Source of the DNA: Caulobacterales bacterium
Lineage (GTDB): Bacteria; Pseudomonadota; Alphaproteobacteria; Caulobacterales; Caulobacteraceae
Reading direction: 5' to 3'
Length of the DNA: 63,456 nt
Assembly: GCA_019510435.1 (NCBI GenBank)
Contig: JAEKKJ010000022.1
Location: 1 to 63,456, forward strand
The notes under the pieces were generated by a model that did no database searches, was not told the origin of the DNA, and was given only the letters and a program-made list of their open reading frames with translations. The translations under genes were made by a program, and so were the position numbers. Positions 12,927-20,747 of the stretch are shown here, piece after piece. The first letter of the stretch is position 1. Every line of letters begins with the position of its first letter.

Positions 12927-14554
12927 GCCGCCACGCCCAGCGCCTTCAGCGCCCGGTCCTTGATCGCCTTGTAGTCGACCTTGCCGTTCGGGGCCCGGCC
13001 GATGCTCTCCACCACCACCAGCTCGCGCGGGGCCTTGTAGCCCGCCAGCTGGGTGTGGACGTACTGGACCAGCTCGCCGAGCGTCGGCGCCGCGCCGGTC
13101 TCCGGCTCCACCACCGCACAGATGCGCTCGCCGAAGCGGGCGTCAGGCACGCCCACCACCACCGCGTCGCGCACGCTGGCGTGGCGCTTCAGGGCCTCCT
13201 CCACCTCTTCTGGGAAGACCTTCTCGCCGCCGGTGTTGATGCAGACCGAGCCGCGGCCCAGCAGCTTCAGCGACCCGTCGGCGTTCACCTCGGCCCAGTC
13301 GCCGGGGATGCTCCACCGCTGGCCCTCGATGGTCTTGAAGGTCTGCGCGCTCTTGTCGGGGTCCTTGTAATAGCCCACCGGTATGAAACCGCTGACCGCC
13401 ACCTGCCCGCGCTCGGCCGAGCCGGGCTCCACGCGCCGGCCGTCCTCGGTGAAGACCGCGCAGTTCGGCCCGAGCATGAAGGCCGCCGTCTGCATCTCCG
13501 CGCCGGGGGCGGAGGCTGACATGCCCATGCCGACGGCCTCCGACGAGCCGAAGCTGTCCATGATCACGGCGTTGGTGGCGTGGCTCAGGAGCCCGCGCTT
13601 GTTCTCCTGGCTCCACATCGAGCCGGACGAGCTCATCACCCGCACCGAGGAGAGGTCCCAACGGCCGGGGTTGGCCTCCAGCGCCTCCAGCATGGGCGTG
13701 GAGAAGGCCAGGCCCACGATGACGATATTGGTGGCCGAGAGCCGCTCGGCCTCGTTCCACAGCTCCACTGCGTCGAACTTGCGCGAGGGCAGGAAGGCGA
13801 CCGTCCCGCCGGCGTTGTAGGCGATGAACGAGGAGAACTGGCCGGTGCCGTGCATCAGGGGGCAGGCGACCAGGGCCGTGGGCTTCTGATGGTCCGGCTG
13901 GGTGTGACGCCCGATAAGCTCGGGGATCGACGTCGCCGGCGGGATGCCCAGGGCCGCATTGCCGCCCGCGCCGATCACCTGGAAGAGGTCGTCCTGGCGC
14001 CACATCACGCCCTTGGGCATGCCGGTGGTGCCGCCGGTGTAGAGCAGCAGCAGGTCATCGCCCGAGCGGCCCCAGCCGGCCTTCACCGGCCGCTCCGCCG
14101 GGACGCGGGCCACGATGGCGTCGTAGTCGTCGGCCCAGTTGGGCGCCGGATGGCCGGGCTCGGCCACCGCGATCCAGGCCCGCACCTTGGGCAGGCGGGG
14201 GCGGATCGCCTCGACCACTTCGCTGAAGCCGGCGTGGAAGACCACCGCCTCGGCGTCGGCGTTGTCGAACAGGTAGACCAGCTCCTCGGCCCCATAGCGG
14301 TAGTTGGTGTTCACCGGGGCGAAGCCGCCCTTGAAGGCGGCGAAGTAGGTCTCGAGGTATTCCGGGCCGTTGTAGAGGAACGCGGCGACCTTGCCCTGGT
14401 AGCTCAGGCCGCGGTCGATGAGGTGGGCGGCCAGGGCGTCGGCGCGGGTGTCGAACTGCGCCCACGTAACCACCCGCTCGCCGTGCACCGCCGCCGGCTG
14501 GTCCGGCTGCGCCGCCGCGATGGCCTCCCACACGTCCGCAAACATCCACGCCAT
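12923..14554 (-). CDS. Acyl-CoA synthetase (AMP-dependent, FadD-like)
   Basis: A 543-residue adenylate-forming ligase that activates a carboxylic acid to its acyl-CoA through an acyl-AMP. The phosphate loop is LLYTGGTTGMPKGV (about residues 175-190), then the A5-like FGSSEAVG, the hinge region around GDWAEVNADG and GRGSVCINTGGEKVFPEEVE, and the catalytic Lys in PNGKVDYKA near the C-terminus. I chose ATG 14554 because GGGAGG lies 10 bases upstream; a TTG at 14572 would add six residues. Chain-length specificity cannot be read by eye. An Lrp regulator is encoded 66 bases upstream on the same strand and may control it. Confidence 0.88.
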   Translation of the reverse strand: MAWMFADVWEAIAAAQPDQPAAVHGERVVTWAQFDTRADALAAHLIDRGLSYQGKVAAFLYNGPEYLETYFAAFKGGFAPVNTNYRYGAEELVYLFDNADAEAVVFHAGFSEVVEAIRPRLPKVRAWIAVAEPGHPAPNWADDYDAIVARVPAERPVKAGWGRSGDDLLLLYTGGTTGMPKGVMWRQDDLFQVIGAGGNAALGIPPATSIPELIGRHTQPDHQKPTALVACPLMHGTGQFSSFIAYNAGGTVAFLPSRKFDAVELWNEAERLSATNIVIVGLAFSTPMLEALEANPGRWDLSSVRVMSSSGSMWSQENKRGLLSHATNAVIMDSFGSSEAVGMGMSASAPGAEMQTAAFMLGPNCAVFTEDGRRVEPGSAERGQVAVSGFIPVGYYKDPDKSAQTFKTIEGQRWSIPGDWAEVNADGSLKLLGRGSVCINTGGEKVFPEEVEEALKRHASVRDAVVVGVPDARFGERICAVVEPETGAAPTLGELVQYVHTQLAGYKAPRELVVVESIGRAPNGKVDYKAIKDRALKALGVAA

Positions 14555-14620
14555 GGCGCAGGCGCCTCCCAACTGCTTGTTGTCGTTTGCGCCAAGTTGG
14601 GCGCCTGCCGCAGGGTCATG

Positions 14621-15082
14621 TCAAACCGGGATCGCGGTGGTGCACTTGATCTGCTCCATGGCGAAGGCCGAGGAGACGTCGGAGAGCGGCACGGCGGAGA
14701 TCAGCTTGCGATAAAAGGCGTCGTAGGCCGCGATGTCTCGGACCAGCACCTTCAGCAGGTAGTCCGTGTCGCCGGAGAGCCGGTAGAACTCCACCACCTC
14801 CGGCATGGAAGCCGCCGCGCCGGCGAAGGCGTCGAGCCACTCCTGGTCGTGGCGGTTGGTGCGCACCGAGACGAACACCGCCAGGCCGAGGTCCAGCTTC
14901 TCGCGGTCCAGGAGGGCCACCCGCTTGGTGACCACTCCGGCGTCGGTCAGCCGCTTGATGCGCTTCCAGCAGGGCGTCTGTGACAGGCCCACCCGCAGGG
15001 CCAGGTCGGCGATGGGGATCGTGGCGTCGCGCTGCAGCTCCCGCAATATCCGCCGGTCGATGGAATCGAGAACCACGTCCAT
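14621..15082 (-). CDS. Lrp/AsnC-family transcriptional regulator
   Basis: A 153-residue regulator. The N-terminal winged HTH (about 3-60) has LDSIDRRILRELQRDATIPI and LALRVGLSQTPCWKRIKRL, typical of AsnC/Lrp. The C-terminal RAM effector domain (about 70-145) contains GDTDYLLKVLVRDI, the usual amino-acid sensing region. I start at ATG 15082 because the homologous region begins right there, and longer forms add no recognisable sequence. A perfect short palindrome (15101-15113) lies 18 bases upstream and may be its own operator. Likely targets are itself, the downstream acyl-CoA synthetase, and the divergent gene at 15239. Confidence 0.9.
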   Translation of the reverse strand: MDVVLDSIDRRILRELQRDATIPIADLALRVGLSQTPCWKRIKRLTDAGVVTKRVALLDREKLDLGLAVFVSVRTNRHDQEWLDAFAGAAASMPEVVEFYRLSGDTDYLLKVLVRDIAAYDAFYRKLISAVPLSDVSSAFAMEQIKCTTAIPV

Positions 15083-15100
15083 GGAAATGCCTCGCGGTGG

Positions 15101-15113
15101 AGAATGGCATTCT
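15101..15113. promoter_or_regulatory. Inverted repeat upstream of the lrp-like gene
   Basis: AGAATG-G-CATTCT is a perfect 6+1+6 palindrome 18 bases before the Lrp-like start codon. The position and symmetry fit an autoregulatory Lrp site. This is an inference from position only. Confidence 0.4.
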
Positions 15114-15185
15114 ACGGAATCGCGTCGGCGTGGCCAGAGCCTGTCGCGCAGCAATTCTCACAGCCAACCCAGACTTTCGGCATAA

Positions 15186-15204
15186 TCCTATCAGATAAGT
15201 AGGA
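15186..15204. promoter_or_regulatory. Inverted repeat upstream of the DLH-like gene
   Basis: TCCTA-N9-TAGGA lies 34 bases before the ATG at 15239, in an AT-rich patch, and could be an operator in the divergent lrp / DLH-like promoter region. It does not match the arms of the 15101 palindrome, so a shared regulator is not shown. Confidence 0.3.
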
Positions 15205-15238
15205 ATACGCTTCCCGGGATCGCAGAGGAGGCGCGGCC

Positions 15239-15883
15239 ATGGCGGAGGCGCAGATCGAAATCCCCGGCGACGAGGCGCACCTGGAGGCCTTCGTCGCCTG
15301 TCCGGACGGGCCGGGCCCGTCGCCCCCGGTGCTGCTGCTGGGTGCGCCCGCGGGTTTTCCGCTCCAGGTCCAGCGGCTGGCGCGGCGCCTCAGCGCCCAG
15401 GGCTACTATGTGCTGGCCCCCGACTGGTGCGCGCGCCGTGCCCTCGACCGCCGCGAGGACGCGGAGGCCTGGTTCGACCATCTGGCCGCTGACCGGCGCA
15501 CCGACGACGCGCGGGTGGCGGTGCTGGGGTTCGGCGAGGGCGCGGACCTGGCGCTGCGGCTGGCGGCGTGGCGGGCCGAGCGGATCGCGGCGGTGGCGGC
15601 GTTCGGCGGGCAGGGGCTGGGCGCAGCCGCGGCGGCCGACGTGGCCCAGCGGCTGAACGCGGTGATCCGGGTGGGCTATCCGATCGGCCGGCCCTCGGCC
15701 CGCATCGGGGTGCTGGAGACCGCGTTGGCGCTGGCCGGCGCCGACTTCGAGGTGGAGATCTATGAGGACCAGCCGGACTGGGCGGGCCTGCTGGACCTGC
15801 TGGCGCGCACGCTTCGGCCGCCGCCGGCGCCTGCGATCGCGGCGCGAATAGCCCCTGGCTCAACCGATGGGCGACCGATATGA
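15239..15883 (+). CDS. Dienelactone-hydrolase-like alpha/beta protein, probably catalytically dead
   Basis: A 214-residue protein with the size and order of dienelactone hydrolases: an N-terminal PPVLLLGAPAGFP strand-loop, GYYVLAPDW, and the nucleophile elbow VAVLGFGEGADLAL. At the elbow the expected GxCxG or GxSxG reads GFGEG, so the nucleophile position (Gly99) has no Cys or Ser. The C-terminal region where the catalytic His normally sits reads YEDQPDWAGLL, with no His. The fold is therefore probably kept but hydrolysis lost. AGAGGAGGC precedes the ATG. It is divergent from the Lrp gene. It may bind a ligand or be a degenerate paralogue. Confidence 0.7.
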   Translation: MAEAQIEIPGDEAHLEAFVACPDGPGPSPPVLLLGAPAGFPLQVQRLARRLSAQGYYVLAPDWCARRALDRREDAEAWFDHLAADRRTDDARVAVLGFGEGADLALRLAAWRAERIAAVAAFGGQGLGAAAAADVAQRLNAVIRVGYPIGRPSARIGVLETALALAGADFEVEIYEDQPDWAGLLDLLARTLRPPPAPAIAARIAPGSTDGRPI

Positions 15884-15999
15884 CGCGTGAGGTCGCTTCT
15901 TCTGTAGCGCGTCGCGCGCGCCGCGCTAGGATGCGTCAAGCGACTCGGTTCCAGCGACCCCCGCGGGAACCTCGCGACAACATCTAGCTGGGGGAGCCT

Positions 16000-16260
16000 A
16001 TGGCCACTGGTAAGAACACGAACGCCCTGCAGAAGCCGCTGACGCCCTCCGCCGAACTGGCCGCTGTGGTGGGCGCCGGTCAACTCTCGCGCGGTGAAAC
16101 CGTGTCGAAGATCTGGGACTACATCAAGAAGAACAACCTGCAGAATCCCGCGAACAAGCGCGAGATCCTGGCCGACGCCAAGCTGAAGCCGGTGTTCGGC
16201 GGCAAGGACAAGGTCAGCATGTTCGAGATGAACAAGCACCTGGCCGCACACCTGAAGTAG
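16000..16260 (+). CDS. SWIB/MDM2-domain protein
   Basis: An 86-residue protein made almost entirely of one SWIB domain. It shows LTPSAELAAVVGAG, then LSRGETVSKIWDYIKKNNLQ, NPANKREILADAKLKPVFGG, and VSMFEMNKHLAAHLK, which are the conserved blocks of the family. In eukaryotes the domain sits in SWI/SNF subunits. Stand-alone bacterial forms occur in chlamydiae and many alphaproteobacteria, and their role is unclear (proposed DNA or nucleoid association). GGGGGAG lies before the ATG. It is monocistronic, with a hairpin just past the stop. Confidence 0.92.
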   Translation: MATGKNTNALQKPLTPSAELAAVVGAGQLSRGETVSKIWDYIKKNNLQNPANKREILADAKLKPVFGGKDKVSMFEMNKHLAAHLK

Positions 16261-16268
16261 GCGTTGCA

Positions 16269-16286
16269 GGGCGCGACGCCGCGCCC
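16269..16286 (+). terminator. Possible terminator hairpin after the SWIB gene
   Basis: GGGCGCG-ACGC-CGCGCCC is a perfect 7-bp stem with a 4-base loop, 8 bases after the stop codon. No T-run follows, so it is either a weak intrinsic terminator or a 3'-end stabiliser. Confidence 0.4.
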
Positions 16287-16338
16287 GAAGGCTTCCTATT
16301 CAGAATTGGGACCTCGCGGGCCGCTCGCCCTGCGAGGT

Positions 16339-16386
16339 CTCTTCATTTGTAGATCTCTTCGTTTGTAGATTTCTTCATTTGTGGGG
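16339..16386. repeat. Three tandem 16-bp repeats
   Basis: Three adjacent copies of about (C/T)TCTTC(A/G)TTTGTAGAT lie at 16339-16354, 16355-16370 and 16371-16386; the last has GGGG in place of AGAT. They are AT-rich compared with their surroundings and sit directly past the end of the sphingolipid operon (the nucleotidyltransferase stops at 16391). This looks like slippage duplication in intergenic DNA. Confidence 0.8.
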
Positions 16387-16390
16387 CGCC

Positions 16391-17152
16391 TTACGGCGCC
16401 GCTTCGCCCACCAACTGGCGCACCAGGTCCAGGTCGGCGGGCTTGTCCACGTCCACTGAGGCCAGGCCATAGGGCGTCTCCACCACGGCGGCGGAAACCC
16501 CCGCCATGCGACCCAGCCGCTCGGCGCCGTCCTTCAGCCCCAGGCGGCCGGTGGCGTAGCGCAGCAGCATGCCGGGCCCCAGGATCTGGGCCATCTTCCA
16601 GGGCCGCTTGCGCTCGGCCTCCACCCGCCGCCAGAGGTCCACGACACGCAGCGCCCGCTCGGTGCGCAGGAAGAACAGGTTGCAGGCCGACCAGTCGCCG
16701 TCGGCCAGCCGCAGCCAGGTGCGCTTCGTCGAGGGCGCCGCCGCCTCCACCGTGGCCCGCGCCGCCACCAGGGCTGCGATGTCTGCGCCCGGCGGCACGT
16801 CGGCCAGGAAGCGGCTCACCCATTCCGGCCGCAACAGGGCATGGTCGGCGGTGGTGATCAGCAGCGGCGTGCCCAGGGCCTCGGCGCCGGCCCGCACGCT
16901 GAGGCTGGGGCCGGCGGCCTGGGGCAGGGTCTCGATCCCCAGCCGCGCCGCCTCCGCCTCGACCGCGGCGTCGCTGGTGACCGCGCAGATGCGCCCGGCG
17001 CCGGCGGCCCGCAGCGCGGCCGTCACGCGCGCCAGCAGGGTCTGGCCCTCCAGCCGGATCAGCGCCTTGTGCGCCGCATGGGCGTATTCGGCCACCGGCT
17101 CCGGCGCGCCCGGACGCGAGCCGGCCAGCACCAGCGCCTGGAAGCCGCTCAC
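16391..17152 (-). CDS. Nucleotidyltransferase (MobA-like NTP transferase) of the sphingolipid locus
   Basis: A 253-residue soluble enzyme with the N-terminal sugar/NTP-transferase signature (FQALVLAGSRPGAPEPVAE) and the acidic ITTADHALLRPEW loop. It should transfer a nucleotidyl group to a phosphorylated acceptor. It starts at GTG 17152, overlapping the stop of the candidate ceramide synthase by 4 nt (GTGA), so it is the last gene of the operon lptF-like, lptG-like, bcerS-like, this gene. Context suggests a role in the ceramide head group or its transport. From memory, Caulobacter has a nucleotidyltransferase gene in its sphingolipid locus too. The substrate is inferred, not shown. Confidence 0.75.
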   Translation of the reverse strand: MSGFQALVLAGSRPGAPEPVAEYAHAAHKALIRLEGQTLLARVTAALRAAGAGRICAVTSDAAVEAEAARLGIETLPQAAGPSLSVRAGAEALGTPLLITTADHALLRPEWVSRFLADVPPGADIAALVAARATVEAAAPSTKRTWLRLADGDWSACNLFFLRTERALRVVDLWRRVEAERKRPWKMAQILGPGMLLRYATGRLGLKDGAERLGRMAGVSAAVVETPYGLASVDVDKPADLDLVRQLVGEAAP

Positions 17153-18285
17153 CCCAGCGCCTTCTCATAGAGCCGGTAGGTCTTGTAGACCTTGGCCCCG
17201 CCCGCATCGCAGATCCGGCGCATGGCGAGGTTGTCCTCCAGCACCCACGACAGCTCGTAGCGCTCGTAACCCAGCTTGCGCGCCGCCTGCGCCACCGCAT
17301 CGATCAGCAGGAATGGCAGCAGCTGGCCGCGGCGCGAGGCGGCGAACTTGCGCTTCACGCCCATCAACGGCACGCGGCCGGTCTTGGGTCCCTTGACCTT
17401 GAGCCGCCAGAGCAGCTTGGCCCAGCCGAACGGCAGCAGCTTGCCGCCCAGGTCGCGAATCGCCTCGTTGATGTTGGGCAGCAGCACCATGAAGCCGGCC
17501 GGCTCGCCGTCGATCTCCGCGAACCAGGTCAGCCGCTTGTCGATCAGCAGGCGCAGGTTGTTGGCCAGGGCCAGGGTCTCGGCCTCGGTCGTGGGCGTGA
17601 ATCCCCAGTTGCCCGACCAGGCGTCGTTGAGGATCTCGGTGAGGATGCCCACGTCGCGGCTGAAGCACTTCATGTCGACCATGCGCAGGGTCACGCCCGC
17701 CGGCAGGCCCTTGCGGATGCGCTTCAGGATCGGCTCGGGCAGGTCGTCGGCGACGCTGCAGATGTAGGCGTAGATGTCCTTGGCCCGGCCGTAGCCCTGC
17801 TCCTCGATGCGCGGCCCAGTGTGTCGCGCATCGTGGCTCATCATGAACATGGGCGGACTATCGGCGCCCTCCACCAGGAGGCCGACTTCCTCGTTGGTGG
17901 AGAGGTTCACGGGCCCAAGCGCGGTCTTGCACCCGTGAGCCTTCAGCCAGGCCTCGGCCGCGGCGAAGAGGCCGGCGAAGATCGCCGGGTCGTCCTCGGC
18001 GGCGATCATGCCGAAGTGGCCGACGCCCTCGGCCGTCTGCGGGTTGAGGTGGTCGATCTGGGCGCTGATGCGGCCCACGTCGCGGCCGTCCTTCACCGCC
18101 AGCCAGAACTGCACGTCGGCATGCTGGAAGAACGGATTGGTCTTGGGCGTCAGGCTCTCCTGTCGCTCCAGGATCAGCGGCGGGATGTAGTTCGGGTCGG
18201 ACGCGCCCAGCCGCATGGCGACCTTGATGAAACGGTCCAGCATCGCCTTGCCGGTGACCGGTTGGATCTCGATGGCCCCCGCCAT
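17149..18285 (-). CDS. bcerS: Candidate bacterial ceramide synthase (GNAT-like acyltransferase fold)
   Basis: A 378-residue protein with blocks FIKVAMRLGASDPNYIPPLI, GRISAQIDHLN, HGCKTALGPVNLSTNEEVGL and ELSWVLEDNLAMRRICDAGG, the last being a GNAT-type acyl-CoA binding end. I believe this is the family that, in Caulobacter, N-acylates 3-ketosphinganine to ceramide (bCerS); the call rests on that recalled family plus the surrounding spt, acp, cerR and lpt-like genes. The ATG at 18285 lies two bases after the lptG-like stop codon. A longer frame upstream reads through the lptG-like gene and is rejected. It is cytoplasmic or peripheral to the membrane, with no clear transmembrane helix. Confidence 0.72.
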   Translation of the reverse strand: MAGAIEIQPVTGKAMLDRFIKVAMRLGASDPNYIPPLILERQESLTPKTNPFFQHADVQFWLAVKDGRDVGRISAQIDHLNPQTAEGVGHFGMIAAEDDPAIFAGLFAAAEAWLKAHGCKTALGPVNLSTNEEVGLLVEGADSPPMFMMSHDARHTGPRIEEQGYGRAKDIYAYICSVADDLPEPILKRIRKGLPAGVTLRMVDMKCFSRDVGILTEILNDAWSGNWGFTPTTEAETLALANNLRLLIDKRLTWFAEIDGEPAGFMVLLPNINEAIRDLGGKLLPFGWAKLLWRLKVKGPKTGRVPLMGVKRKFAASRRGQLLPFLLIDAVAQAARKLGYERYELSWVLEDNLAMRRICDAGGAKVYKTYRLYEKALG

Positions 18286-18287
18286 GA

Positions 18288-19346
18288 TCAGCCCTCGAGG
18301 TAAAGCAGGATGGTCGCGCCCAGCGCGGCGAACATCGCCGGCGCCGCCCAGGCCGCCAGGATGGCGGGCGCGGCGCCGCTCTCGCCCAGGGCGGTGATCG
18401 CCCCGTCGAAGACGAGGAACAGGAGGCCCACCGCCAGGCACTGGGCCATCAGCGTCGCGCCCCCGCCGCGGAAGTTCGCCAGGGCCACGGGCGCGGCCAG
18501 GAGCAGCATGACGAGGCAGGCGATCGGCGCGGCCCAGGCCCGCTGCAGCTGGGTGTCGTAGAAGGCCCGCGGCTTCACCGACAGCCCGCCGGCCAGGGCG
18601 CGGCGGGCCTCGGCGGGCGTGACGGTGGTCTGGCCATTGGCCAGGGTGCGCACGTCCGACGGCTTCAGGTCGCGGGTCCAGCTCATCTGCTTGGCCTGCC
18701 CCTCGGCCAGGCCCGCGGCCTCCACCGTCTGGAAGTGCGGCTGGATCAGGGTCCAGGCGCCGTCCTGATAGACCGCCGCCGGCGCATCGGTGCGCTGGAC
18801 CAGCCGCCCGCCCGCGTCGCGCCGATAGATGGTCACCTTCTCCAGGCCGCGGCCGTCGGGATCACGGGGCAGGGCGACGACGATCTCCGAGCCGACCCGG
18901 AAGGTGATCGGATCGACCACCTTGGTGGGGTCCCGCGGCGTGGTCTCCCGCCACCATTCGGTGAGCATGTGATCGGTCTTGGGCGCGATCACCATGCCGA
19001 TGGTCAGCTGCACCACAGCGATCACCACCGCGGCCGGCGCGGCCATCAGGGTGACGCGGTAGGCCGAGATGCCGGTCGAGCGCATGGCCGTCACCGCGCT
19101 CTCGCCGGCGAGCTTGGCGAAGGCGAACAGCGAGCCGGCCAGCACCGCCACCGGCGCCGACTGCTCGATCAGCCGCGGCAGGCGCAGCAGGGCGTAGTAG
19201 ACCACGCCCGCCGCGCCGAGCTTGCGGTCCAGGATGTCGGTGGTGACCTCCAGGAGGTCCAGGATCTGCAGCACCCCGACCAGCACCGCGAGCGCCGCCA
19301 GGATGCGCACCGCCATCAGGCGGGCGAGGTAGGCGGCGAGGGTCAT
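18288..19346 (-). CDS. LptG-like permease (YjgQ family), probable sphingolipid transport
   Basis: A 352-residue inner-membrane protein of the LptF/LptG family, which forms the permease of LPS-type transporters. It starts MTLAAYLARLMAVRILAALA, with a first helix at about 10-35, further helices to about 110, a periplasmic beta-rich region (about 130-255, with KVTIYRRDAGGRLVQRTDAP) and three C-terminal helices. Its ATG overlaps the stop of the LptF-like gene by 4 nt (ATGA). Position inside the sphingolipid operon suggests a dedicated pair that moves ceramide lipids to the outer membrane, not the housekeeping LPS transporter. That is inference. Confidence 0.82.
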   Translation of the reverse strand: MTLAAYLARLMAVRILAALAVLVGVLQILDLLEVTTDILDRKLGAAGVVYYALLRLPRLIEQSAPVAVLAGSLFAFAKLAGESAVTAMRSTGISAYRVTLMAAPAAVVIAVVQLTIGMVIAPKTDHMLTEWWRETTPRDPTKVVDPITFRVGSEIVVALPRDPDGRGLEKVTIYRRDAGGRLVQRTDAPAAVYQDGAWTLIQPHFQTVEAAGLAEGQAKQMSWTRDLKPSDVRTLANGQTTVTPAEARRALAGGLSVKPRAFYDTQLQRAWAAPIACLVMLLLAAPVALANFRGGGATLMAQCLAVGLLFLVFDGAITALGESGAAPAILAAWAAPAMFAALGATILLYLEG

Positions 19347-20530
19347 GCGCTGGCCTGGGCCGCGCGGCGGTTGGCCCGCAGGCGCGCGATGGCCGTGCCG
19401 ATATGCTCCATGGCGCGGCCGACCGGCGTCTCGCCCGGCCGCTTGCGGCTGGTGAAGAACACCGTGCAGCAGATGGCGGTGAAGACCAGGAAGGGCCCGC
19501 CCACCGACAGCTCCGCCGGCGCGCGGCCGGTGGACGCCAGGCCCTGGCCCAGCTGCACGAGGTGGTGGAAGCCGAGCAGCAGGATGCCGCCCACCAGCAC
19601 GCCCGGCGCGCGGCCGCTGCGCTTGGCCGCCAAACCCAGCGGCACCGCCAGCAGGGGTAGCAGCGGCAGCGAAAGCGCCCGGGCCAGGCGGCCATAGAGC
19701 TCGCCCTTCAGGGCCCCGCGCGAGATCAGCGAATGGCGTGACGTCGCCTGCTGCGCCAGCTCGATCAGGGTCAGCTCCCGCTCGTCGCCGCCACGGGCGC
19801 GCAGCAGCTTGGCCGGCCCACTGATCGGGAACTGCATGGTGAAGTCCTTGAAGCTCAGGACTTCCGGCTGGCCCTTCTCGTTGAACCGCAGCTGCTGGCC
19901 GTTCTGCAGCATCAGCCGCACGCTGCGTCCGTCGGTGGTGCGCTGCACCTCGGCCATGCCGGCGGTGGTGATCTCCTCGCGGCCGCCGGCCGTGATCCGG
20001 CGGATGAAGATGCGCGACAGCTTCTGGCCCGCGGGGTCGGCCTCGTCGGTCGTGACCGTGAGGTCCTTGGACGGCGACAGGATGGTCTCGGCGGGCACCA
20101 GGCCGTTCCAGCCGGCGTTCTGCGCCGAATGCAGCACCGCGCGATAGGCGTAGCGGCTGTAGGGCTGCAGGAAGCCGAACACCGCCATGCTGACCACCAT
20201 CAGCACCGCCGCCAGCCACAGGTAGGGCGCCGTCAGCCGGGTCAGCGAGACGCCCGCGGCCAGGAAGGCGTCCACTTCCGACGACTGGTTCATGCGGTTC
20301 ACGACGATGACCAGCGCCACGAAGAACGCCGCCGGCAGGGTCAGGCCCATGTAGTGGGGCACCAGGTTCACCGCGAGCTGGGCGACGAACCCGAAGCGGC
20401 CCGAGGAGTTCGACAGCATGTCGAGCAGCCGCAGGACGCGTTCCAGCAGGAGCGCGACCAGAGTCACCCCGGTGGCGGCCACCATGGGCCACAGCGCCAG
20501 TCGCAGCAGGTAACGGTCGATGAGACTCAA
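19343..20530 (-). CDS. LptF-like permease (YjgP family), probable sphingolipid transport
   Basis: A 395-residue LptF/YjgP-family permease and partner of the following LptG-like protein. N-terminal MSLIDRYLLRLALWPMVAAT leads into the first helix. The conserved SEVDAFLAAGVSLTRLTAPY segment follows the second helix, then a periplasmic domain (about 130-290) and C-terminal helices. The start is TTG at 20530, with GGGGGA about 7 bases upstream; no better start gives the conserved N-terminus. It is the first gene of the operon and is divergent from the lipid kinase gene. Confidence 0.85.
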   Translation of the reverse strand: MSLIDRYLLRLALWPMVAATGVTLVALLLERVLRLLDMLSNSSGRFGFVAQLAVNLVPHYMGLTLPAAFFVALVIVVNRMNQSSEVDAFLAAGVSLTRLTAPYLWLAAVLMVVSMAVFGFLQPYSRYAYRAVLHSAQNAGWNGLVPAETILSPSKDLTVTTDEADPAGQKLSRIFIRRITAGGREEITTAGMAEVQRTTDGRSVRLMLQNGQQLRFNEKGQPEVLSFKDFTMQFPISGPAKLLRARGGDERELTLIELAQQATSRHSLISRGALKGELYGRLARALSLPLLPLLAVPLGLAAKRSGRAPGVLVGGILLLGFHHLVQLGQGLASTGRAPAELSVGGPFLVFTAICCTVFFTSRKRPGETPVGRAMEHIGTAIARLRANRRAAQASA

Positions 20531-20747
20531 TCAGTCCCCCGGTTCGCGGTCGGGCCCTGGCCCGCCGGCGCGCGGTGAAGCAGGCGCGAGGCGCGCCCGG
20601 AAGCCTCCTCCTCGCGCAGCGCGCGCGCCGACGCAAGGCCCACGGACGTCGGTGCCGGGCTTCGGCGGCGAGAGTGTGGCGGAGCTGAGCTGTGGCGGGC
20701 CCTCTTGCGCCTTGCGGATCGGCGTTGCGCCGTCGTACGTCGGACCG
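20531..20747. promoter_or_regulatory. Divergent promoter region of the sphingolipid transport and head-group operons
   Basis: About 217 bases between the LptF-like TTG start and the kinase TTG start. It should hold both promoters. It is very GC-rich, contains alternating GCGC tracts near 20580-20640, and I see no clear operator or -35/-10 pair. Long frames crossing it are not supported by family length. Confidence 0.45.

Noticed and set aside
20520..20747. Kinase start at 20520
   Set aside because: It adds about 76 low-complexity residues and runs into the LptF-like gene start. TTG 20748 fits the fold.
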